NCBI RefSeq assembly: GCF_014281965.1
Contig: NZ_JACFTB010000002.1
Location: 248,001-312,000, forward strand
Direction of reading: 5' to 3'
Length of the DNA: 64,000 bases
Source of the DNA: Rhodococcus sp. BP22
GTDB taxonomy: Bacteria; Actinomycetota; Actinomycetes; Mycobacteriales; Mycobacteriaceae
Shown here: positions 56,809 to 64,000 of the stretch, piece by piece
How positions within the stretch are numbered: the stretch's first letter is position 1
How the letters are laid out: each line of letters begins with the position of its first letter
Made by a program: the position numbers and the translations under genes
Notes under the pieces: model-generated
Databases searched by the model: none
What the model was told of the DNA's origin: nothing
What the model saw: the letters and a program-made list of their open reading frames with translations, nothing else

Positions 56809-57780
56809 GTGGTGACGGCAGCGGTCCATCAGGCAGATCTGGTCTGTGAGGGCGGCGGGGTCAAAGGCATCGGCCTCGTCGGAGCTGTCCATGCGCTCGC
56901 CGAGTCAGGCTATGGTTTTCCGCGCGTCGCCGGGTCCAGCGCCGGCGCCGTCGTCGCGGCCTTGGTGGCTGCGCTGCAGCACGCCAAGGAGCCCTTGACA
57001 CGATTGCCGGAGATTGCGCAGCGCGTCGACTACCGCAAACTGACCGACCCGTCACTGCTCGGGCGTGTGCCGCTGATCGGCGGGGTCCTTTCGTTGCTCA
57101 CCTCGAACGGTCTTTACCAGGGGGCCTATCTCGAAGACCTCCTCACCGATACTCTCGCCGAGTTCGGAGTCCACACTTTCGGCGATCTACGCACCGGCGA
57201 GGAACCGCTGAGCTACGCATATTCGCTGGTAGTGACCGCCAGCGACCTCTCCCGGAAACGTCTTGTCCGGATCCCGTGGGACCTACCGCAGTACGGTATC
57301 GACCCCGATACGTTCCCAGTCGCAAAGGCGGTGCGAGCATCGGCGGCGATCCCGTTCCTGTTCCGACCCGTCCAAGTTTCGGGCGCGACCTGGGTCGACG
57401 GCGGACTGCTCTCCGACTTCCCCGTCGGATTGTTCGACCGGACCGACACCGTAGAGCCTCGATGGCCGACATTCGGTGTACGGCTCACCGCACGACCGGG
57501 GACACCCCCGGCGACCCATCACGTGCGCGGGCCCCTGGCCCTTGGCATAGCCGCGATCGACACCTTGTTCACCAACCAGGACGCCGCCTACGTCGATTCA
57601 CCCTGCACGGTGCGGCGCACGGTGTTCGTACCCACCGAGTCGATCAGCGCCGTCGATTTCGACATCACCGACGCGCAAAGACTCACCCTCTACAGCAACG
57701 GTGTCCGCGCTGCACAGCAGTTCCTGAGCACCTGGGACTTCGCCGACTACCTCACCGCCTGTCGTACACCGCCAGTCTGA
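56809..57780 (+). CDS. Patatin-like phospholipase
   Basis: 323 residues. The oxyanion motif is CEGGGVKGIGL, the nucleophile elbow is AGSSAGAVVAAL, and the second dyad residue lies in WVDGGLLSDFP. These Ser-Asp acyl hydrolases cleave phospholipids or other lipids. No signal peptide is seen. Start GTG 56809 lacks a clear ribosome binding site; the next codon is also GTG. It follows the thioesterase by 53 bases. Confidence 0.92.
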   Translation: MVTAAVHQADLVCEGGGVKGIGLVGAVHALAESGYGFPRVAGSSAGAVVAALVAALQHAKEPLTRLPEIAQRVDYRKLTDPSLLGRVPLIGGVLSLLTSNGLYQGAYLEDLLTDTLAEFGVHTFGDLRTGEEPLSYAYSLVVTASDLSRKRLVRIPWDLPQYGIDPDTFPVAKAVRASAAIPFLFRPVQVSGATWVDGGLLSDFPVGLFDRTDTVEPRWPTFGVRLTARPGTPPATHHVRGPLALGIAAIDTLFTNQDAAYVDSPCTVRRTVFVPTESISAVDFDITDAQRLTLYSNGVRAAQQFLSTWDFADYLTACRTPPV

Positions 57781-57812
57781 AATCCGGGACTACATGACGG
57801 GAAAATTCACTC

Positions 57813-59387
57813 CTACACAGCGCGGTCGCTGGTCTCCCAGTACCGCGCGCGCAGCGCCTTCTTGTCGAGTTTACCGAGCGGTGTCAGCGGCAGGCTGTCC
57901 ACGAAATCAATGCTCTTGGGCGCGTGCACCGACCCCTTGGTTGCTTTCACCCGCTCGACCAACTCTTCCGTCGCTACAGTCAGCCCGCCGCGCAGAACCA
58001 CGCACGCCTTGACGGCTTCACCCCACTTGTCGTCCGGTACACCCACAACCGCCACGGAGGCGACGGACGGGTGCGCGGAGATCACGTCCTCGATCTCGCG
58101 CGGAAATACGTTGAAGCCGCCGGTCACGATCATGTCTTTCTTGCGATCGACGATGGACAGAAAGCCGTCGACGTCTTTGCGCGCGATGTCGCCGGTGTGC
58201 AGCCAGCCGCCGCGGACGGCTTCTGCGGTCTCGGCAGGTTTCTTCCAGTACCCCTTCATGACCAACGGACCTCGGACGCAGATCTCGCCCAGTTCGCCCT
58301 GCGGTACTTCGTTCAGGTCGTCGTCGAGCAGTCGGACGTCGAGCCACGGCACCGGACGGCCACACGTGGCAAGTCGGGCGGGGTCGTCGGCGAGGTGCTC
58401 TTCCTTTCGGAGCACCGAGATGGTCATGCCGCACTCGGTCTGACCGTAGAACTGGAAGAAGATCTGACCGAACTTCTTGATGCCTTCCTGCAAACGTGCC
58501 GGCGACATCGCGGATGCCCCGTAGAAAAGCGTCTGCAGACTGGAGACGTCCCGTTTCTCGAGGTCCGGATGGTCCATGAGCATGTAGATCATGGTGGGCA
58601 CCAACATGGTTGCGGTGATCTTGTGCTTTTCGATCGCCGCGAGAACTGCTCCGGGTTCGAAGGCGGGCAGGACGATCAGCGCGCCACCGCGCAGCAGCGT
58701 CGGAATGAAGAACGCGGCACCGGCATGGGATAGCGGCGTGCAGATGAGGAAACGGTTCTCCTCGGGCCATTGCCATTCCGACATCTGGATCTGATTGAGC
58801 GCCGCGCCCGAACGGAACGATCCGACAACACCTTTGGGCTTTCCTGTGGTGCCACCGGTGTACACCATGCTGCTGGCGTCCTCGGCATCGACGTGCGCGG
58901 CTGTGAGAGCTGCAGGCTCGAATGTGGCCGCGAGAGCCAGAATGTCGATACCCACATCGGAGGGCCCCATCGACAGGATCGTGGTCAACGACGGCGACGA
59001 CGCCTTCAACTCTGCGGCGCGGTCCTCGAAAGAGTCGGGGTCGAAGATGAGGGTCTCGATCTCGGCGTCGTCGACGATGTACTTGTGGTCGTCGAGTGAA
59101 CCCATAGGATTGAGGGCGCTGGCGCGGCAACCGGTGATCATGGTTGCGCCCATGCTGACGAGCACCTCGGGACGGTTCTTGGACAGCATCGCCGTGCTGG
59201 TGCCCCGGGTGATTCCGAGCGACGCGAGTGCTTGGGCGAAGCAGCTGATCTGATCACGCATCTGTCCGCCCGTGAGAACAACGTCGCCGATGTACAACGC
59301 CGGCCTGTCGTGGTTCCGTTCGAGAGCGGTGATGAGCAGGTCCGGAGCGTAAATCGGCCGGTGGAGGTCAGCAAACTCGTCTGGCAT
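57813..59387 (-). CDS. Acyl-CoA synthetase (FadD-type AMP-binding enzyme)
   Basis: 524 residues from ATG 59387 after GAAGGAAG; the frame is open to 59570. The AMP-binding motif is SMVYTGGTTGKPKG, then FYGQTECGM, GWLHTGDIARKD and the acyl-adenylate lysine in PLTPLGKLDKKAL. It activates a fatty or aromatic acid as AMP and then CoA ester. From memory FadD8-like. It is transcribed in the same direction as the iron transporter but separated by 109 bases. Confidence 0.92.
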   Translation of the reverse strand: MPDEFADLHRPIYAPDLLITALERNHDRPALYIGDVVLTGGQMRDQISCFAQALASLGITRGTSTAMLSKNRPEVLVSMGATMITGCRASALNPMGSLDDHKYIVDDAEIETLIFDPDSFEDRAAELKASSPSLTTILSMGPSDVGIDILALAATFEPAALTAAHVDAEDASSMVYTGGTTGKPKGVVGSFRSGAALNQIQMSEWQWPEENRFLICTPLSHAGAAFFIPTLLRGGALIVLPAFEPGAVLAAIEKHKITATMLVPTMIYMLMDHPDLEKRDVSSLQTLFYGASAMSPARLQEGIKKFGQIFFQFYGQTECGMTISVLRKEEHLADDPARLATCGRPVPWLDVRLLDDDLNEVPQGELGEICVRGPLVMKGYWKKPAETAEAVRGGWLHTGDIARKDVDGFLSIVDRKKDMIVTGGFNVFPREIEDVISAHPSVASVAVVGVPDDKWGEAVKACVVLRGGLTVATEELVERVKATKGSVHAPKSIDFVDSLPLTPLGKLDKKALRARYWETSDRAV

Positions 59388-59496
59388 CTGGTCTTCCTTC
59401 TGCTCGGCCTGCCCGGTTCCGAAACGGATACCAAAACCCGAACGGTGAGACGGGCAGGTACCCACGGTCCGGTGACGACTTCGAGGGTAAGCGAAG

Positions 59497-60360
59497 TCAC
59501 ACCTGGCTCGAGGCTCGGGTCGAGCAAATAGCAGCGGTACCGCGGACAGGCTGGGTGGACGACTCGACATGGTGCCGACCCAGGGGAAGCATGAGCGGCT
59601 TTCCGGATGTCGGGTCGACGATGATGCGGTTGTCCAACCCGAAGACAGTACGCACGCAGTCCTCTGTCAACACTTCACTGGGACTGCCCGAGGCATGAAT
59701 GTGTCCGTCCGCCAATGCAATCAGGTGGTCCGAGTAACGGGCGGCGAGATTCAGATCGTGCAGCACCATCACGATCGTCGTGCCGCGTCCGCGGTTGAGG
59801 TCGGTGAGCAGATCGAGTACTTCCACCTGGTGGCTGACGTCGAGGAACGTCGTCGGTTCGTCGAGCAGCAGCAGATCGGTATGTTGGGCGAGGGCCATGG
59901 CGATCCACACTCGTTGGCGCTGACCACCGGACAGCTCGTCGACGGCGCGGTCGGCCAACGCTGCGGTCTGGGTGAGATCGAGCGCGTCGGCGACTGCGAC
60001 GTCGTCGTCATGGGACCACCGCGCGAACATTCCCTGATGTGGATGGCGTCCACGGCCGACGAGATCGCTGACGGTGATGCCCTCGGGAGCGATCGGTGAC
60101 TGTGGGAGCAGACCGAGGACGCGAGCCAATGCCTTCGCCGGCAATCGATGCACGTCGCGGCCGTCGAGCAGGACATGCCCTTGCTGCGGTTTCAGCAGAC
60201 GCGACATCGACCGCAGCAGAGTCGATTTGCCGCAGGCGTTCGCCCCGACGATCGAGGTGATCTTCCCCGGAGACACCGACAGATCGAGGTCGCCGATCAC
60301 GGTTCGGTCCCCGTAGCCGAGGGTCAGATGCTCGATCTCGAGTGAATGGGTGGTGGTCAC
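59497..60360 (-). CDS. Iron-siderophore ABC transporter ATPase (FepC type)
   Basis: 287 residues. Walker A is GANACGKST (with Ala-Cys in place of the usual Gly-Ser), signature LSGGQRQRVWIAMALAQ, Walker B LLLLDEPTTFLD, H-loop VLHDLNLAARY. The LLPQSP Q-loop is typical of siderophore importers. It overlaps the upstream permease by GTGA and ends the operon. Confidence 0.95.
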   Translation of the reverse strand: MTTTHSLEIEHLTLGYGDRTVIGDLDLSVSPGKITSIVGANACGKSTLLRSMSRLLKPQQGHVLLDGRDVHRLPAKALARVLGLLPQSPIAPEGITVSDLVGRGRHPHQGMFARWSHDDDVAVADALDLTQTAALADRAVDELSGGQRQRVWIAMALAQHTDLLLLDEPTTFLDVSHQVEVLDLLTDLNRGRGTTIVMVLHDLNLAARYSDHLIALADGHIHASGSPSEVLTEDCVRTVFGLDNRIIVDPTSGKPLMLPLGRHHVESSTQPVRGTAAICSTRASSQV

Positions 60361-61400
60361 ACTGTGCCTCCGACGCGGTTGCTACGGATGATGAGGTAGA
60401 TGAGGTACGGCGCACCGAGGACACCGGTGACGATCCCCACCGGATAGCGGGTGCCCAATCCGTACTGACCGAAAAAATCTGCCACGAGAACAAGCAGCGC
60501 ACCGACGAGCCCAGCGGGAACCAGCAAGGACCCGGCTGCTCCGGCGATGCGTGCGGCTATGGGACCGGACAGGAAGGCCACGAACGCAATCGGTCCCGTC
60601 GCCGCCGTCGCGAAAGCTATGAGCCCGACGGCCGCCACTATGACGATCAGCCGTGTTCGACTGACCCGTACGCCGAGAGCAGGAGCCATATCGTCACCGA
60701 GCTGTGTGACGGCAAGGTTCCGGCTCTGCATCAGCAGCACTGGCGTCAGAATGGCCATGGCCACGAGAACGGGTACTACGGAAGACCAGCTTGTTCCGTT
60801 GAGACTGCCCGTCAACCACCGCGTCGCCTCCTGCAGATCCCATTGACCTGCGCGGGAGAGGATGTAGGCGGTGACACTGTCGAGCATCGCGGCAATGCCG
60901 ATACCGATGAGAATCAAGCGGGTTCCGACGATCCCGTCCTTGAACGAGAGCACGTAGACCATCAGCGCCACCGCCAACCCGCTGACGATGGCGAAAATCG
61001 ATACCTGCGTCGAACCGAGTCCGAGAGTGACGATCGCGAATGCGGCTGCGGCACTGGACCCGGCGCTGATTCCGATGATGTCGGGGCTGGCGAGTGGATT
61101 GCGCAGCATCGTCTGAAAGGTCACGCCGGCGATGCCGAAGCAGAACCCGGCGGTGATCGCGAGGACCGCGCGGGGAAGACGAAGGCGGCCGACGGTATAG
61201 CTTGCCCCGGCCACGTCCTGACCGAGAAGAACGCGGACCACCTCGGCCGGTGGGTAGAAAGTCCGACCCACCATCAGGGTGACCGCGAAACCCAGGACGA
61301 TGAACAGTGCCAACACTGCAATCGTCGTTCGTCGACGTTTCGAGCGGCTGCTGCGGCCGCGGGCCACCATCTCGACGGTGGACCGATCTACGACGCTCAC
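60357..61400 (-). CDS. Iron-siderophore ABC transporter permease (FecCD type), second
   Basis: 347 residues from GTG 61400, which overlaps the previous stop; the longer frame to 61661 is a shadow. FecCD signature blocks: RLPRAVLAITAGFCFGIAG, FQTMLRNPLASPDIIGISAG and GPIAFVAFLSGPIAARIAG. Ten membrane segments are expected. It forms the pore with the neighbour permease. Confidence 0.95.
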   Translation of the reverse strand: MSVVDRSTVEMVARGRSSRSKRRRTTIAVLALFIVLGFAVTLMVGRTFYPPAEVVRVLLGQDVAGASYTVGRLRLPRAVLAITAGFCFGIAGVTFQTMLRNPLASPDIIGISAGSSAAAAFAIVTLGLGSTQVSIFAIVSGLAVALMVYVLSFKDGIVGTRLILIGIGIAAMLDSVTAYILSRAGQWDLQEATRWLTGSLNGTSWSSVVPVLVAMAILTPVLLMQSRNLAVTQLGDDMAPALGVRVSRTRLIVIVAAVGLIAFATAATGPIAFVAFLSGPIAARIAGAAGSLLVPAGLVGALLVLVADFFGQYGLGTRYPVGIVTGVLGAPYLIYLIIRSNRVGGTV

Positions 61401-62431
61401 AATGCGGATACCTTCTGGCGTCGAACGATGTAGATGAAAAACGGAGCTCCGACGAGGGCGGTGATGATGCCGACGTCGATCTCTGCCGGCCGGGCGACGA
61501 TGCGTCCGAGGATGTCCCCAGCAGTCAGAAGTACCGCCCCACCGAGAGCCGAATACGGCAACAACCACCGATGGTCGACGCCGACGATCAGGCGGCATAC
61601 GTGCGGAACCACGAGGCCGACAAAGCCGATCGGGCCCGTGACAGCGGTGACTGCCCCGCACAAAATGACCGCACCGGCCGCCGCGGCCGCACGGGTGAGT
61701 GCGACGCGTTCACCAAGACCGGCAGCGAGCTCGTCGCCCAGTGCCAGCGAGTTGAGACCACGAGCCGAAGCGAGGGAGATCGCGAACCCGAGGAGTAGGA
61801 ACGGCAGGATCATCCAGATTCTGTCGAAGACCGCACCGCCGACACCACCGATCTGCCACGACCGGATACCGCCTGCCAGGTCACTGCGCGGCAATGCGAT
61901 TGCACTGACGAAGGAGATGAGCGCAGCCGAGGTGACGGCACCGGCCAACGCCAACTTCAACGGCGTCGCACCACCGCGACCGAGGGACCCGATGGCGTAG
62001 ACGAATGTCGCGGTCACGGCAGCTCCGAGGATGGCCACCCAGACGAAACTCGTTGCCGCAGCGAGACCGAAAAACGTTATGCCACTGACAACTGCCAGGG
62101 AAGCGCCCATGTTCACACCCAGAATTCCGGGGTCCGCCAACGGATTACGCGTCACGCCCTGCATGACCGCACCGGAGACACCCAACGCTGCACCGGCCAG
62201 GAGGGCCAGCACCGTGCGCGGAAGTCGAGTGGCCACCGCGGCCTGGTCGAACCCTTCCTTGGATCCACCCAGGGCCGCGATGATGTCGTCGAACCCGACC
62301 TCACGTGAACCGATCGTGATCGAGGCGAGAACCAACGCCACGAGCACTGCGGTGAGCACGATCAGTCCGGTCGACCTCAGCACTGCCGGCTTTCGAACGG
62401 ATGCTGTTTCCGCCGTCAGGGTCTGCGTCAC
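61397..62431 (-). CDS. Iron-siderophore ABC transporter permease (FecCD type), first
   Basis: 344 residues from GTG 62431. Blocks: RLPRTVLALLAGAALGVSG, MQGVTRNPLADPGILGVNMG and GPIGFVGLVVPHVCRLIVG, followed by the last segment ALVGAPFFIYIVRRQK. It overlaps the binding-protein gene and the second permease by GTGA each. Confidence 0.95.
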   Translation of the reverse strand: MTQTLTAETASVRKPAVLRSTGLIVLTAVLVALVLASITIGSREVGFDDIIAALGGSKEGFDQAAVATRLPRTVLALLAGAALGVSGAVMQGVTRNPLADPGILGVNMGASLAVVSGITFFGLAAATSFVWVAILGAAVTATFVYAIGSLGRGGATPLKLALAGAVTSAALISFVSAIALPRSDLAGGIRSWQIGGVGGAVFDRIWMILPFLLLGFAISLASARGLNSLALGDELAAGLGERVALTRAAAAAGAVILCGAVTAVTGPIGFVGLVVPHVCRLIVGVDHRWLLPYSALGGAVLLTAGDILGRIVARPAEIDVGIITALVGAPFFIYIVRRQKVSAL

Positions 62432-63456
62432 TTCGCGGAGTCAGCTGCTCGATCCAGAAGATCCAGGTAGTCCTCCAGAACCCAGGAGATCGACAAAGGA
62501 GTCGGGTTCGATGCGGTGCCGATCGGGCCGTCACTGGGAAGTGCGACGATCGCGTCGTTCTTCACTGCGGGCATCTGCGAGAGCAGTGGATCGGCCCCGA
62601 GCGCACTGACCAGCTCGTCGCCGCCGTAGGTGATGATGATCTCGACGTCGCTGAACGCATCGGCCTGCTCGGCGCTCTGCTTCAGGCTGAATTTGTCGGT
62701 CGACGCCGACGCCGCAGCGACGCTCGGCGGGGTGACCATCCCCAGGTCCTCGAAGAACTTCGCGCGTGTGTCGTGCGTGGTGTAGAAGCTGACCTCGCTC
62801 AAATTCGTCGTATCGACGTGGGTGAGGAACATTGCCGACTTGCCGGCGATCGCCGGATGCTGTGCCACAGCGTCGTCGATCTGTGCGTCGAGGTCGGCGA
62901 TCAGCTGTTGGCCTTCCTCTGCCATGCCGAGCGCCTTACTGCTGACCGAGATCATGTCGCGCCACGGCGTACCCCACGCGGTTTCCGGGTACGCGACGAC
63001 CGGTGCGATATCGCTGAGCTGATCGTAAACCTCCTGCGTCAGACCGGAATACGCTGCCAGGATGACGTCGGGCTCAGTGTCGGCAACTGCTTCGAAGTCG
63101 ACACCGTCGGTCTCGTCGAAGAGGACGGGTGCGTCGCCGCCGAGTTCGTCGAGCTTCTTGCTGACCCAGGGGAGGATGCCGTCGCCGTCGTCGTCACCGA
63201 AGTTCGCCGCGGCCATGCCGACCGGCACGATCCCGAGCGCCAGCGGCACCTCTTGGTTGGCCCAGTTGACGGTGGCGACGCGCTCGGGCTTGTTCTCGAT
63301 CTTCGTCGTGCCGAGAGCATGCTCGATGGTGACGGGCGTCCAGTCCGCGCTGGTCGTCGGCGCGCCTTCGTCCGAGCTGCTGGATGAGCAAGAGGCCAGA
63401 CCGACCGTGAGCGCGGCGGCCGCGGACAGAACGAAAAAGCGGGAGACGTTGGACAT
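62428..63456 (-). CDS. Iron-siderophore binding lipoprotein (FepB/CdtB type)
   Basis: 342 residues from ATG 63456 after GAAGGAA. The lipobox is VGLASC (Cys22). The class III binding-protein fold reads ATVNWANQEVPLALGIVPVG, PDVILAAYSGLTQEVYDQLS and VEIIITYGGDELV. It captures a ferric siderophore outside the cell. It heads the four-gene operon and lies behind an IdeR-like half site. The siderophore is unknown. Confidence 0.92.
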   Translation of the reverse strand: MSNVSRFFVLSAAAALTVGLASCSSSSSDEGAPTTSADWTPVTIEHALGTTKIENKPERVATVNWANQEVPLALGIVPVGMAAANFGDDDGDGILPWVSKKLDELGGDAPVLFDETDGVDFEAVADTEPDVILAAYSGLTQEVYDQLSDIAPVVAYPETAWGTPWRDMISVSSKALGMAEEGQQLIADLDAQIDDAVAQHPAIAGKSAMFLTHVDTTNLSEVSFYTTHDTRAKFFEDLGMVTPPSVAAASASTDKFSLKQSAEQADAFSDVEIIITYGGDELVSALGADPLLSQMPAVKNDAIVALPSDGPIGTASNPTPLSISWVLEDYLDLLDRAADSAK

Positions 63457-63564
63457 GAGTTCCTTCGGGGTTCTGACGCAGGGCGTCGCGCATAGTCCTG
63501 CGGCAGTGCAGGTTTGGAAACCCAGCGGACATCGATGCCGACGCAGCGACTCCAACGAAGCAAG

Positions 63565-63579
63565 GGTTACCTCACCTAA
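63565..63579 (-). promoter_or_regulatory. IdeR/DtxR-like iron box, one half well conserved
   Basis: On the minus strand TTAGGTGAGGTAACC compares with the box TTAGGTTAGGCTAACC: the left half matches at eight of nine positions and the right half matches with a one-base deletion. It lies about 110 bases upstream of the binding-protein start, where the operon promoter should be. It fits iron repression of siderophore uptake. Confidence 0.55.
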
Positions 63580-63656
63580 GGTAGTGCACCCTCAGTAAGT
63601 ACGCAATCACGCCAAATGGACAGCCGTTGTCGCCGAACGGACACGCCGTAGCCGGA

Positions 63657-64000
63657 CTACTGGGCTCGAAACTGTCCAGGGCTCATACCGCTGACTCTCC
63701 GAAACGACGCACCGAACGCGCTCACGGACCGGAAGCCCACCGCGGCGGCTATCTCCTCGATCGCATCGCCTCGAGCCAACATGGACATCGCATGTTGCGT
63801 CCGAACACCCGCGACCCACTCCCTGAAGCTCGAGCCCGTCTCGGCGTGAAAAACGCGGGTGATGGTTCGAGTGCTCACGTTCAGTCGAAGCGCCCACTGC
63901 TCGAGCGTCGTCGAATCGTCGGGCCGATCTCGAACAGTGCTCACGATAGGTGCCAGCAGCTCGGACTGCGGTATGCGGATGAGCAGTTCCCGGGCTGTGG
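63657..64000 (-). CDS. AraC-family transcriptional regulator, C-terminal part (partial)
   Basis: The 3' end of a gene that runs off the right edge; about 113 codons are seen with no stop upstream. Two HTH motifs are complete: LEQWALRLNVSTRTITRVFH, and IEEIAAAVGFRSVSAFGASF with the end RRVSGMSPGQFRAQ. It precedes the iron-transport operon in the same orientation and may regulate it, as AraC-type siderophore sensors do in other bacteria. Confidence 0.9.
   Translation of the reverse strand, partial: TARELLIRIPQSELLAPIVSTVRDRPDDSTTLEQWALRLNVSTRTITRVFHAETGSSFREWVAGVRTQHAMSMLARGDAIEEIAAAVGFRSVSAFGASFRRVSGMSPGQFRAQ

Noticed and set aside
62401-63387. 328-codon plus-strand frame opposite the siderophore-binding protein
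   Set aside because: Shadow of the lipoprotein gene; Arg/Asp/Val-rich with no domain.

Overview
The window looks like chromosomal DNA of a Rhodococcus-type member of the Mycobacteriales. It has high GC and GTG/TTG starts, an Ag85-like esterase, EspG- and PPE-like proteins, an LpqY-type sugar transporter, inositol-1-phosphate synthase and F420-dependent enzymes. Its backbone matches, from memory, the Mycobacterium tuberculosis Rv0046c-Rv0058 order: ino1, PadR regulator, Rv0049-like protein, ponA, GT87 membrane protein, rpsF-ssb-rpsR-rplI, dnaB. No tRNA, rRNA, IS element or CRISPR array was found by reading.

Region by region. 1-3.3 kb: the 5' part of dnaB, interrupted in its Walker A site by an intein, a 750-base gene-free stretch with DnaA-box-like 9-mers, and the rpsF-ssb-rpsR-rplI operon with a strong terminator. 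3.4-17.8 kb: an accessory block inserted into the ponA-rpsF synteny. It holds a GT87 paralogue, three tandem LuxR-type regulators, a DUF475/TerC-like membrane protein, TerD, a helical protein of unknown function, a three-gene metabolic module (CitE-like lyase, double phosphoribosyltransferase fusion, HAD phosphatase), a PPE-like/EspG pair and a two-domain TerA-like protein. 17.8-24.7 kb: GT87, ponA, Rv0049-like, PadR, ino1. 24.7-28.2 kb: a trehalose/sugar ABC importer without its ATPase. 28.4-35.7 kb: housekeeping and hypothetical genes, an amino-acid ABC importer and a PhoX phosphatase.

36.0-51.5 kb: a 4863-residue, four-module non-ribosomal peptide synthetase (C-A-T-E / C-A-T / C-A-T / C-A-T-TE) translationally coupled to a secreted Ag85-like acyltransferase. 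The second adenylation domain carries the canonical serine code; the first module epimerises its residue. 51.5-59.4 kb: a decayed AraC regulator, VOC protein, glucosylglycerate hydrolase, DinB, SDR, a secreted protein, a free-standing thioesterase related to the NRPS TE, a patatin and an acyl-CoA ligase. 59.5-64 kb: an iron-siderophore ABC importer (binding protein, two permeases, ATPase, all joined by 4-base GTGA overlaps) behind an IdeR-like half site, and the 3' part of an AraC regulator.

The two most interesting systems are the Ter-associated metabolite module with its embedded PPE/EspG pair, and the NRPS/Ag85-like pair, which may make an acylated or aryl-capped tetrapeptide. All family assignments come from reading motifs; no database search was possible.
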